From assembly GCA_024516035.1 (NCBI GenBank), contig CM044964.1, forward strand, positions 28,473,778-28,537,777: DNA of 64,000 bases, written 5' to 3'. Each line of letters opens with the position of its first letter. The stretch's first letter is position 1. The position numbers were made by a program, and so were the translations under genes. The DNA is from Bactericera cockerelli. Its lineage: Eukaryota; Arthropoda; Insecta; Hemiptera; Triozidae. Below are positions 11,401 through 20,766 of this stretch, piece after piece. The notes beneath the pieces are model-generated. The model was not told the origin of the DNA. It worked only from the letters and a program-made list of their open reading frames with translations, and searched no databases.

Positions 11401-14400
11401 TTGACAGTTACAAAATACAAAATCAATGTTGTAAACATTGTTGTATAGTTTTCTTTCGGGAACGGGATCTGATTCTTTCCATTTCGAATTGAAACAATCA
11501 TTAATATTTAGAAAATAAAGGAGTGAAGGATATTTTCAGCTTTACAATATCATTCATGGCATTCAACGTGAACGTTGGTTGCCAAAACTTCTGATGTTGC
11601 AGCTTTGAATGCATTCCTGTCGCTCGCTATATCTCAAAGCTCTTCTTGTGAATTCAAATAAAGCCATTCCAAGATGTCATCCTCCCATTATCGTCTTGGT
11701 CTGCCACGTTTTCTGCTTTCTGTGATGAAGTCATCTATGAAAATTGACTATAAGTAAAATATTCGTCAAAATCCGGTCAGTAGTTTCTGAGATTTGCGCG
11801 TTATAAGAAATTAATGTATTTAACAGACCGACACAAAACTAAAGTTGCTCAGGAGGTTTTGAAACGTCCAGAAATACGAAAAAAAAGTGAAATCGGAGCA
11901 AATAAATATTATTTTTTTATACAAAAAAGAAAATAATCCTTCCAATTTCTAATATTAGAATTTTTACCGAAGTAATAGGGTTGGGTGGAAGAGATTGCCA
12001 TAGGCAATAACCCCGCCCTTTAGTTAGGACATGTTTTTATATGTTTTCTATTCTTTTTCATTTTTATTGTATATATTGTTTCCATTTTTATAATAATAAT
12101 ACCAAGAAAAGAGTACTTACCTGAATGTATATCATATCCCAAAAACTGTCCAAATCGTTTTCGAGTATGCGCGGTGTCGAATTGTTTGATGAGGCCGAGG
12201 ATTCCTGAGCTTCGAACTGGTCGATGAGACTTGACATCTGCTCGAATTTGTCACTGGTGAGCAGTTTGGTCTGACCTATGATGCAGTCAATCTCATCCCG
12301 TACGTCAGTGGGGATGTCTGACTTGCCCTGTAGCGTGTCGTACCTGATGTAAAATTGTAAATGTAATAATAATAATGTATTTTTTAACACTTGACGACTG
12401 TTTTTTACACGAAATGTTTTTTTGGGGGATTTTTCACTGTGGAAAACTTACAAAATTTGTAAGTACACAGCGTCAATCTTATTCTACCTTAACTACTTAC
12501 ATCTATCTTAATTGCTACTTATTATTTAAAATTTATTTTTTGTATCACAAATAGAAGTATTTTTGTATTTTTCCATTGGTTTTTTTTTTTTTTAATTTCT
12601 ACACATTAACACGGGTATACCTTATGGTTATTTTGAAGATAATGTACAGATAACCACCAAACGAGTGTAATTCTCAAAACATTGTCGACCACCTAACTTG
12701 AGTTTTATTATTATGTGGTGACATACTCAAATAAACGAGGAAAAATTCATGCATGGGGGTGGGATTCGAACCAACGAATCCCTACACTACTTAAATTGCC
12801 AGACTAGCACCTACCACTTGATACCAAAATAGCATCTCAAAAAATGACGGACACTGCAGTAAATTTTACATCTGTGTCTTATCTGACTGATTGTAGGGTT
12901 TCAGTGGAAATTCCTTACAATTTTAACGTCTGTATTTATTTATAGACAGTTGGATCAAGCTTTATTCATAATTTTTTATATACAATAAACATAATAATAG
13001 ACAAAGCCTGATCAAAGATGGTGATAATGCCTTAGGCACTCTCTTCTGGATTCGAATTATTCAGGACGGGGATGTTTCCCTGGTGATAACGAGAAAAATC
13101 GAGGTATATGTATAGTATAGTATAGTAGTGCTTTATTTACACTGTCGGCTCGAGACAGGGAGTCCCATTATGCTAACAGTTTAATATAGCACCTCTTTAT
13201 TTATTGTGTATTTTATACAGGATATTATAACTAGAAAAACATAATAACTAGAAATTAAAACTAGAAAAACATAATAACTAGAAATTAAAACTAGAAAAAC
13301 ATAAATTACAAATTAGTAATGTAGTGAAAGAATAAATACGTACCACAGGTAGCAGAGGCGATGCAATATGTTCCGCTCCTCATTGACGCGGCGTCGCTGA
13401 TACTCTGGACCTGACACACTGGAGGTCTCTGGCTCTGAGGAAACCAACAAGTTATCATATTTGTGTTAATTACAATCCTGATACGCTGAGGAAACCAACA
13501 AGTTATCATATTTGTGTTAATTACAATCCTGATACTCTGAGGAAACCAACAAGTTATCATATTTGTGTTAATTACAATCCTGATACTCTGGACCTGACAC
13601 ACTGGAGGTCTCTGGCTCTGAGGAAACCAACAAGTTATCATATTTGTGTTAATTACAATCCTGATACTCTGAGGAAACCAACAAGTTATCATATTTGTGT
13701 TAATTACAATCCTGATACTCTGGACCTGACACACTGGAAGTCTCTGACTCTGAGGAAACCAACAAGTTATCATATTTGTGTTAATTACAATCCTGATACT
13801 CTGGACCTGACACACTGGAAGTCTCTGACTCTGAGGAAACCAACAAGTTATCATATTTGTGTTAATTACAATCCTGATACTCTGAGGAAACCAACAAGTT
13901 ATCATATTTGTGTTAATTACAATCCTGATACTCTGGACCTGACACACTGGAGACCTCGAGCTCTGAGGAAACCAACAAGTTATCATATTTGTGTTAATTA
14001 CAATCCTGATACTCTGGAGACCTCGGGCTCTGAGGCAACCAACGAGTTATCATATTTGTGTTAATTACAATCCTGATACAGTAAAACCTGCCCATAAGAG
14101 AACTCAAGGGACCGGAAATTTTCTCTTATTTTTATTTAATTTTCACAAATTACCAGGGGTATACCCCATGTCTGGCTGGGGGACTGTAAAGAGGGAGTAG
14201 AACAGCATTGGCTTGGTTCTGGGGGCCCTTGTCAATTATTAGCCTCCTTGTAAAGACAGTGGTAGAAAGGCTGAGTCATTCCTCCACTGTCTGGCTACCA
14301 ACGTTCACGATGACGCCACCCTATGTGATGATACCCCATGTTCATTTTCAAGATATTAATTATACATATAATCCATAGTATTCAACAAGATAAAATATGA

Positions 14401-17400
14401 TGGCATTGCAAAAAGATGCAGTTATATCCAGTTATTTTCTCTGCTAAAGGGTTGGGTGGAAGAGATTATCATAGGCAATAATTGTGTTTATCTTCCTCGC
14501 TGTTTTATTAACATTTTTAGACTTGGAGAGCTAACTGGTTAGATTTACTGATTTTCTAAGCAGGGGTTTTACATTATTATACAGTCAGACTATGAACTAT
14601 GGTGAATTGTGTTGCACTAAGGGCGAAATTAATAGACAAAATCGAGATCTCAAGTCATGGTTTTAGAATTAGGGGTGAAATTAATAAACAACAGTATATC
14701 TCAAGTCATTGCTAAGCGCCGGTTTTCCCTATCTTACGCAGTATGCAATCCGTGACTTAGCGCCACAGAGGTATTACAAAATCGACTATTAATTCGACCC
14801 TAGTTTTCCCATTTAAAACAATACGCAAAATCTAGACTTAGCGCCACAGAGGTATCTCACAAACGTCTATTAATTCCGCCCTAAATGTTGAATCATTTTG
14901 AGAAAAAGAGAAAAGTAAAGTATTCAAATTTAGAGGCAAGTTACCTTTGGTTGGTGTTATGAAACACTTTTTCCTCAAGCTGTCTTTGGAGCTTCTTCTC
15001 TTGACAAAGAACTCTGGAATCTCAATGGACTGGTTCAAATCATTTTCCGCACTCATTGGTTCCTCGTTCTCCTTGCTACTCAGTTTGCTACTGTCAGCTC
15101 TTAACATAGAACTGTTTGCATTACCATCTGTATCCATTTGCTCAACATTTTCAATTTTTTTCGTATTGGATTTCTTTCTCAGGTTCTTTGTCACGGCTTT
15201 CACTTTCGTACTGTCTTTTTTCACAACTGAGCTGTTAGGATTCTCTTTGCTTTCAGTGTCCAATGGCTTATCAGTTTTGCTATTTCTGCCATTTAATTTA
15301 TTTTTTATATTATTTGTCTCTGATTCGTCATTTAATTCCATGCTATCAAACTTTGTCACGGTATCGTTTTTGGTATTTCTGCCATTTGATTTATTGTTCA
15401 TATTCTTTGTCCCTGTTTCGTCAACATTTAATTCCATGCTATCAAACTTCATCACTGCATTGTTCATGTTGGTCTCCACGTTTTCTTTTCTGCTGTGATC
15501 TCCATTTGATATTTCTTTCACGCCATTTGCCGTGCTTGTGAACTTGAAAACCTCAGCTGTGTTGACGGCCGGTGGATAGAATGGTGACCTGATTGAATTA
15601 CGAACATAGCGAGGGCTGGTTCTCTTTTCCACCGACGTCTTTTGGGTCTTGGCTGATTTCTGCGGTACGTTTGAGCTGTCGATATTTTTCTCCAGACTCA
15701 CTTGTATCCGGGTCCTGCGAGGCTCTGAGTGATTTTCTAGACTGAGTTTTGTTTTGATTCTACTTCTCGTGGTATGACGGTTGGTTGGGTTTAGCTGTCT
15801 GAAATTTCAATGTTAAAACAGAAGGGGTGATTGATCAGTAAAGAGTTTAAATCAAGCAAACGTTAAATCAGAATTTAGAAAGTACTGAGTATTTGAAACA
15901 AGTTAAAGTATTTATAATTTTAAATTACACAATTCAAATTAATGAGCTCACCAAGCATTATTATTATTTTCATCTGACCTGGTTGTACGGTTTAAAGAGA
16001 CACCTTACAATTATCACTGCGACCTAATAAGATTTAGGGTGAAAATATTAGACAAAATTGAGATCATAAGAACGGAATTGTTCATGAAAGTTTCCCCATA
16101 TAAAATCACATGCAAAATCTATTCTCAAGTCAACAGAGGTATAACAAAAGTTCAGCACCTATTGTGACTGTGACCAGTTGATTCTATTTAGTTTCAACGT
16201 CCTAATTTGATATAGTCAGAACAAGGGTTTTATCTTTTATTCGCTGAGTATTGTACCAGCTACCCACATTAACCTCACCCAGTCTAGGTTGGTACGGAAA
16301 CGCTAGCCTCCTCACGACCAGGGATTGAACTAGGACAGTAGACACAACCGTTACACCACGGAGGCTGGCAACTCACACAAGTAAAACATTAATATTACCT
16401 TATTTGTTTTTGGTATTTGGCAAAAACACATACAGCCATTAATTTCAAAAATATAGTCATCCTGTCTAGTCATCAACCAGTCGTTTTTTTGTATTCAACT
16501 GTATTTTATTGTTTAATTAAAATTGATTTTTTTATTATTATTTAACACTTTATTGGTCAACTACATGATACATTCAACAAAATAGGACATGAAAAAAAAG
16601 AAAAAAAACACAATGTAGTGAACCAAGGGGCGAGGTTAAAGCCTGTGGCTTTCTCTTCCACCGAACCTTTTATGCAGGGACTTTGTAAAAATAGGTAGTT
16701 CCCGTAGAAACATTAAATAAATATTACCTTGCAGACAGAGTGGCGGCTCTTGAGTTTATTTCACCATTCTGCAGGGTGGTTGTCTGAGTTGTGGTACAGG
16801 TTTTCTCCAAACAAACTCTGAAACATGATTGGGGATACAGAAGTATTGTTGCTTTAACACATTCCGTTCCGCGTCAGGTGCCATTTTGAGCAACTGAAAA
16901 CCCCTGATTCAAGAAACACTGTTACGCGACTCACAATCTATCATCTTGACGTGACAGAATGTATATTACCAAATAATTTCTAATATTAGACATCGGAGGT
17001 ATTATGTTCATTTTTATAAAAAAAAAAAATATTATTTTCTCAGATTTTTTATTTATTTTATTCATTTACACTTCATATTTTATGCAAAACAATCAAAAAA
17101 ATTAATAACAAGAAGAATAAAAAAAAACTTAAAAATACGATATACAAAAAAATATAGAATATTATTTTATATTTACAATTGTTTTGTAATCCGGGGGAAG
17201 TTAATGCCTTCGGCATTCTCTGCCACTTGTATAGGTATCTTCTTTCTCTTTCTGTCTCATCTTCTAGCAAAGACAAGTTCTAGCTTGAATTGAATGAAAG
17301 GATTCTACTGGTAACTTTGGTTTAAGTGTAATATTAGAAAACTTTATTTATATTACTTGTCCAATATAAATAGAGATGGTTCATTGTTAATCAATCAGTT

Positions 17401-19335
17401 GTAAATGAAGTATTTTTGCGAACTTATGTAAGTGTTTTAAGTCAGTCTAAAGTGAAGTCTTAAGCAAAGGTGAAAATGCCTTATGAATTTCGAAGGGCTA
17501 AATTTTTGAATTGTTTGTGAAAAAAGTGATTGTGAACTATTTGACTAGTTGTTTTTCATTGTGACTTTCATAAAATTAAGTATTTATTCGTGCGTTTTCA
17601 ATGATAGCTATCCAAACAAAGCAAGTAACAATATCATTGGTACTTTATTGTCAACAATGTTTTGGGATTAGGGATCACACTATAAAATTATCTACATATT
17701 CTAACAATTTGAATTTATTATTATGTATTTTTTATTGTGAATTACTTACCTGTGACCACAAATTTTCGAGAATTTCGGCGAATATGGAATGGTTATTTTA
17801 GCTGGTGGTAACTTTGGTTTAAGTGTAAACTGAAATAAAACAAAAAGGATCAATGAGAAGTTTTGTATGATCTGTAAGCAAATTTGTTGCAAGACGATTG
17901 ATTGGATGTTGTTGTAACTACCATGGCTACAACTGGGAGGAGTAATGGTCTTTAGCCAAATTAAACTGAAAAGTTTGCTTGACTTGAATCACATATTTTA
18001 TGTGCAATCAACCACCATGATAATTTGGACTTTTTATTCTTAAGCCATTAAACACTTAGGGAGCTTTTTGCTATTTAATAATAATAATAATATTGCCATA
18101 TTTATACTGCCTAAGTAAGATAAATAAGTCCCATTTTTCCAGCAATAAGTCCAAGATGTATTATAAGGTCAAAACTTCAAATAGGAAGATCACTAGTATT
18201 TATTCATTTATGAACAGGTTAATGGCCAGATAAGTCCAAAAAGAAACTTTTTTGTTAATTTTAATATTATTTTTTATCAAATTTGTGTTATTCACTTTTG
18301 AGTTATCACAACTACTCAAAATCATTTACACTGAAACTGGGACTTGAACCACCAACCTCCAGATCAAGTCTGCCATCTTATCAATGAAGCTAAATATTGA
18401 TTGTTAAATTAATATTATAATTTTAATATTTACCTTGAATGGTTTGTTTACAACCTCTTCTTTTCTGTTGAAATATTTGTATGGGGAATCTAAAGTATGC
18501 CGTACAATGCCAGCTCTGAATGGAGGTAGTTTTCTCTTCTGCTCTTCTATTTTCTGTCTCATCTTTTTCTGTTTGAACTCCTCCATTCTTTGAGCTCTTG
18601 TCTGCACAGCTGAAGTAGAAATTATTGGTTACATTATTTAATTGTGAACTAAGGGCTAAATTAATAAAATAAGGGCTGAATATCTCTGTGGTGAAAAGTC
18701 TCAGATTGCATATTGTCTAAGATGGGAAAAACCAATACTTAACAATGACTTAAGTATCAAATTTGTCTACTAATTTAGTCTTAAGTGTAACAAAGTGAGT
18801 ATATTTAATTAGCATCATAAAATTTACATTTACCCAAACCTTTATCTTCGTTATACTGTTGCAGGAAACTTAAAAACCTGCTTCCATTTTAACCTCACCC
18901 AGCCTAAATTTGGAAAAAAATTCCTTTTAAAAATCAATAAAAGGGAAATTTTTCCAAATTATACAACTTCAGAAATCAAAGTTAATAATCTAATTTCTAG
19001 GTTAACTACACCATATTTAGGGGGTATAAATGGTTAATGCAAAGAAACTTTTTGACATTCCCTATGGTTTGCAAGATATTTAACAATCAAATTTCTGATG
19101 GGCTAAAAAAGCATAAAACTAGTTAGGAAAAGGGGTTTTTTACATTCTGTGCACCTGATTCAGTCTCCTGAACACATTAATAGGTGAACTATCTTGGCCA
19201 AGAAATTGTAGTATTAAGCTTGCCGTGGATGTCAATAGTTACCACAAACACTGTGTAAAAAAGTGTGACAGTCAATGAGCAAACTTATAATGCCAACAGT
19301 ATTAAAATGATTATACTGTAGATACTTTCATCTAG

Positions 19336-19366
<31 letters not shown>

Positions 19367-19881
19367 TGCTGAATGCCATTTAGCTGCCCAGCAGCAGGCT
19401 GCCCATAGACAAAGAATACCAGTACAGAAGATGAGATAATTATTAAGATGAAATCAGGAAATTTAAGTCAGAAAGAACTTTGACAATCTAAAATATGTTA
19501 TCATTTTCCTGTTAATCACTTTTGTAATATCTCAACTACAGAACTACTCAAACTTGCTTTACTAAATCTACACTGAAACCGGGACTTGAACCACCAACCT
19601 CCAGGTTACAAGTCTGTTGCCTTATCGATCAAGCTACTGAGGTCGGAAACTTTGACTATTCCACATCATTATTGAAGATCAAGATTAGTAATACTTAAAA
19701 GACATGTTTGTAACTCACCATCTAGCTCTTCGATGTCCAAACCTCTGGTGGCATAGAACTTTGAGGCCCGATTATCTCTTCTGTTTGCTTGAACTTTGGC
19801 CTTTAGTATTTCTGACCTGTTGGTTTGTCTGCTGGCTAGGCTCCTACTCACAGATATTGCTTTTGCATTTGCTTTATTCAT
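8033..19881 (-). CDS. DLGAP5: HURP / DLGAP5 (hepatoma up-regulated protein; mars-type GKAP protein), eleven exons, complete
   Basis: Known role: spindle microtubule-binding protein that stabilises kinetochore fibres; Aurora A and CDK substrate. Exons: 19719-19881, 18434-18609, 17750-17829, 16728-16817, 14945-15798, 13344-13434, 12121-12343, 10830-11079, 9914-10107, 8822-8924, 8033-8418; all phases fit and total 869 aa (human 846). The N-terminus matches HURP (ILKAKVQANRR, then RGLDIEELD for vertebrate PTLEG region), followed by a basic coiled-coil exon EEFKQKKMRQKIEEQKRKL. The GKAP domain is clear at about residues 465-580: SDIPTDVRDEIDCIIGQTKL, DLDSFWDMIYIQVE. After it come a basic helix (about 580-620), then GGFFKIESPISL (human AGFFRVESPVKL) and C-terminal SPRKTP/TPRGTPRKTP clusters that look like proline-directed kinase sites. 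Start is the Met of the conserved first exon. Homology to other DLGAPs is limited to the GKAP domain, so HURP is preferred. Confidence 0.92.
8822..8924 (-). CDS. DLGAP5: HURP exon 10
   Basis: Acceptor ATTTTCAG, donor GTAAGTTT. Encodes GSPSDDTKSILKSS and LKTATPWGKKICF; KSIL repeats the KSILKN motif of exon 9. Confidence 0.82.
8955..9260 (+). repeat. Family F repeat split by a MULE-like MITE
   Basis: 5' part 8955-9010 and 3' part from about 9222 join into a normal family F copy. The interruption is the TIR element listed at 9013-9219. Confidence 0.6.
9013..9219. mobile_element. MITE with TAGCGTGTA...TACACGCTA ends, copy 1
   Basis: Ends read TAGCGTGTAAATTTAAGAAG and CTTCTTAATTCTACACGCTA. TGGTCTCTA occurs on both sides, a 9-bp duplication as expected for Mutator-like elements (the left copy is two bases away from the TAGCG end). 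Second copy at 29323-29572 shares the inside, including 'aggggacgaggag'-like and 'gatactagcgctgaggacgc' blocks. Confidence 0.7.
9640..9815 (+). repeat. Family F repeat, 3' half
   Basis: 'gagaacttgggctttttatt', 'taagccattaaactcttgg' and 'gctagactggcttgttaggg' match other F copies. In HURP intron 9. Between 9260 and 9640 the intron is AT-rich with nothing recognised. Confidence 0.5.
9914..10107 (-). CDS. DLGAP5: HURP exon 9
   Basis: Acceptor CTTTCCAG, donor GTAAGTATA. Starts with GGFFKIESPISL, the family AGFFRVESPVKL motif, then HVKSILKNK and ALASTTLL-type Ser/Thr-rich sequence. Confidence 0.88.
10446..10760. repeat. Family F repeat followed by inverted family J piece
   Basis: 10446-10620 is family F ('gttgtaaccagcttggctac'). 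10650-10760 carries 'tgtgtcacttctcgaccatc' and 'caacacagaccataagcg', shared with 24895-24990 and 57425-57615 (family J). Confidence 0.55.
10830..11079 (-). CDS. DLGAP5: HURP exon 8
   Basis: Acceptor TATTTTCAG, donor GTGAGTTT. Encodes VELMYKKFDRLKRLQSDDW (human IEDVIHKFNNLIKLEESGW) and a long Glu/Lys/Arg helix. Confidence 0.92.
11090..12060. repeat. HURP intron 7 with family G ends
   Basis: Family G pieces at 11170-11220 and 11985-12050. The middle is AT-rich; nothing else is recognised. Confidence 0.4.
12121..12343 (-). CDS. DLGAP5: HURP exon 7 (GKAP core)
   Basis: Acceptor TTACATCAG, donor GTAAGTAC. Encodes DIPTDVRDEIDCIIGQTKLL and DLDSFWDMIYIQ, diagnostic of the HURP/GKAP domain. Confidence 0.93.
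12700..12850 (-). repeat. tRNA-like SINE, family E
   Basis: 'gggattcgaaccaacgaatc' is a B-box on the minus strand, followed by 'ccagactagcacctaccact'. Other copies: 22600-22800, 26545-26640, 27150-27245, 27920-28030, 47390-47540, 47855-47960. Confidence 0.6.
13344..13434 (-). CDS. DLGAP5: HURP exon 6 (start of GKAP domain)
   Basis: Acceptor GGTTTCCTCAG before 13434, donor GTACGTAT after 13344. Encodes SVSGPEYQRRR then RNILHRLCYLW, matching human FRNILQ...FEW. Phase-1 entry fits exon 5. The acceptor and the first 38 exon bases are copied in the tandem array upstream (13435-14080). Confidence 0.85.
13435..14080 (-). repeat. Minisatellite carrying the 3' splice site of HURP exon 6, about 10 copies
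   Basis: Two unit lengths, ~51 and ~81 bp. On the minus strand every unit has 'taacttgttggtttcctcag' (branch/pyrimidine region plus AG). The longer units add AGCCAGAGACCTCC and GTGTGTCAGGTCCAGAGTAT, i.e. the first ~38 bp of exon 6. The intronic part 'aattaacacaaatatgataa' matches the head of SINE family C. Using an upstream acceptor would give an in-frame TAA shortly after the exon copy. Confidence 0.9.
14075..14140 (+). repeat. pogo/Tigger-like TIR fragment
   Basis: 'acagtaaaacctgcccataa' then 'gagaactcaagggaccgg' resembles the ends at 34495-34622, 51690-51735 and 51990-52440. Confidence 0.4.
14621..14881. mobile_element. PIF/Harbinger-like MITE with TAA duplication
   Basis: Starts GGGCGAAATTAATAGAC and ends GTCTATTAATTCCGCCC, each flanked by TAA. 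Contains an internal partial duplication of the same end. Related copies at 16030-16165, 18649-18790 and 30551-30679. Confidence 0.7.
14945..15798 (-). CDS. DLGAP5: HURP exon 5 (large, Ser/Asn/Lys-rich)
   Basis: 854 bp, acceptor AATTTCAG, donor GTAACTTG. Starts with basic Arg/Thr-rich sequence, then RSPFYPPAVNTAEVFKF, a short segment that may correspond to the vertebrate PTPR region. Contains a twofold internal repeat of about 30 residues around TKFDSMELN...NGRN. Otherwise low complexity. Ends with KKCFITPTK just before the GKAP region. Confidence 0.85.
15960..16375 (-). repeat. Family D SINE split by a decayed Harbinger-like MITE
   Basis: Minus-strand head has 'gaggctggcaactcacacaa' on the plus strand side and 'acaaccgttacaccacggag' as tRNA-like A region. 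The body is interrupted at about 16030-16165 by a diverged copy of the 14621 MITE. An unbroken version of the join is at 43480-43525. Confidence 0.65.
16728..16817 (-). CDS. DLGAP5: HURP exon 4
   Basis: 90 bp, acceptor TTTCAG, donor GTAATA. Encodes a Thr-rich piece (TCTTTQTTTLQNGE). Supported mainly by splice sites and phase. Confidence 0.72.
16830..17745. other. HURP intron 3, nothing recognised
   Basis: AT-rich. 17180-17240 resembles a family G end ('gttaatgccttcggcattct'). No coding exon with conserved sequence is seen. Confidence 0.4.
17750..17829 (-). CDS. DLGAP5: HURP exon 3
   Basis: 80 bp, acceptor TTTCAG, donor GTAAGTAA. Encodes FTLKPKLPPAKITIPYSPKF; phase fits both neighbours. Confidence 0.8.
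17905..18075 (+). repeat. Family F repeat
   Basis: 'accatggctacaactgggag', 'aatggtctttagcc' and 'taagccattaaacacttagg' identify it. In HURP intron 2. Confidence 0.5.
18285..18395 (-). repeat. SINE family C fragment
   Basis: 'actgggacttgaaccaccaa' + 'cctcca' is the family C minus-strand B-box. Fuller copy at 19500-19645. Confidence 0.65.
18434..18609 (-). CDS. DLGAP5: HURP exon 2
   Basis: Acceptor TACTTCAG before 18609, donor GTAAAT after 18434. Encodes a basic helix rich in Glu, Lys and Gln, then LPPFRAGIVRH, like the vertebrate KRGIFKVGRYRP segment. Confidence 0.85.
18649..18790. mobile_element. Decayed Harbinger-like MITE
   Basis: 'taagggctaaattaataaaa' and 'gtctactaatttagtcttaa' at the ends, 'atatctctgtggtg' inside; related to 14621-14881. 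Confidence 0.45.
19330..19366 (+). repeat. (GA)n microsatellite
   Basis: Short GAGAGA tract with one GATA interruption. Confidence 0.8.
19500..19645 (-). repeat. tRNA-derived SINE, family C
   Basis: Contains 'aaccgggacttgaaccacca' (B-box on the minus strand) and 'tcgatcaagctactgaggtc'. In HURP intron 1. Confidence 0.75.
19719..19881 (-). CDS. DLGAP5: HURP exon 1 (start codon)
   Basis: ATG at 19881-19879. Basic N-terminus with RSEILKAKVQANRRDNRASK and LDIEELDG. Donor GTGAGTTA after 19719, phase 1. Confidence 0.88.
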
Positions 19882-20194
19882 TATTATACAGTAAGTTATA
19901 CTTGGGGACTGTTTAGTAAAAGCACTGAAACAACTCTTACCACAATAAAAGACACTGGATTCACTTTAATACTTCAATCGATTAAAATGGTGGCTGTTGA
20001 AACAGGTAACTTGAATTAAAATAAATTTAATAAAAATGCCGACCGTTGAGCTTTCCACTTTTTTCTTTTAAAAAACTTTCACTTTTCTCAATTAATTTTC
20101 CTGCTGTTTTCTTGACTTTTAAAAATTCGTTAATTCGTTTTTTTTTTTTTTTAAATTTGAATATCGAACTCAATTTAATTTCAGAGAAATCTGT

Positions 20195-20297
20195 GTTCGA
20201 TCTTGCAACGCTGTGCAACATTGTTCTCGCAACGCTGTGCAACATTGTTCTCGCAACGTTGTGCAACAATACATTATATTTGCAACGTTGTGCGACA
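20195..20297 (+). repeat. CAACGTTGTGCAACATT tandem repeats (left half)
   Basis: Several copies of 'gcaacgttgtgcaac' continue at 24556-24625 on the other side of the Helitron, so the Helitron inserted into this array. Confidence 0.75.
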
Positions 20298-20766
20298 TCT
20301 CTATATATAAAAGAGAAATATGGACGGGCTTTGTATCTTTGTGTGCGGGAATTGTTTAGGCGAAACGGTAAGAGATAGCAAAAAATTGATGGGAGACGAC
20401 CCCAAGTAAAATTGCCGAAAAACACCAGGAAAACTATCAAAAGTCCGAAATTCCAAACCGTCCTTGAGTTATGACCTTCCTCAAGTATTTCCTTGAGGAA
20501 GGGTTCGATTTTAAGACAGTCTTTGCCCTGGAACTTGAAATCTATCGCGAGGACCTATATTTTTTATTATTTAATAACAAATAAGACAAAATTAGCTTTC
20601 ATTTAATTCATTTTAGGCCACATTCTGACGTACCGTTCTGGAGATATAAGCCAGAATGTTCGAAATTTCGACCTTTTTTTCAGACTTTTCACGTTTTTTA
20701 GCAGATTCCTGCGCGGAACTTAAAATTTGTCGCGAGGACCTATATTTTTTATTATTTAATAACACA

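Noticed and set aside
13306..13986. 226-residue MITCWFPQS repeat frame
   Set aside because: Runs through the HURP intron minisatellite in a frame other than that of exon 6.
20027..20440. 137-residue minus-strand open frame
   Set aside because: Overlaps the CAACGTTG array and the Helitron 5' end; no family resemblance.
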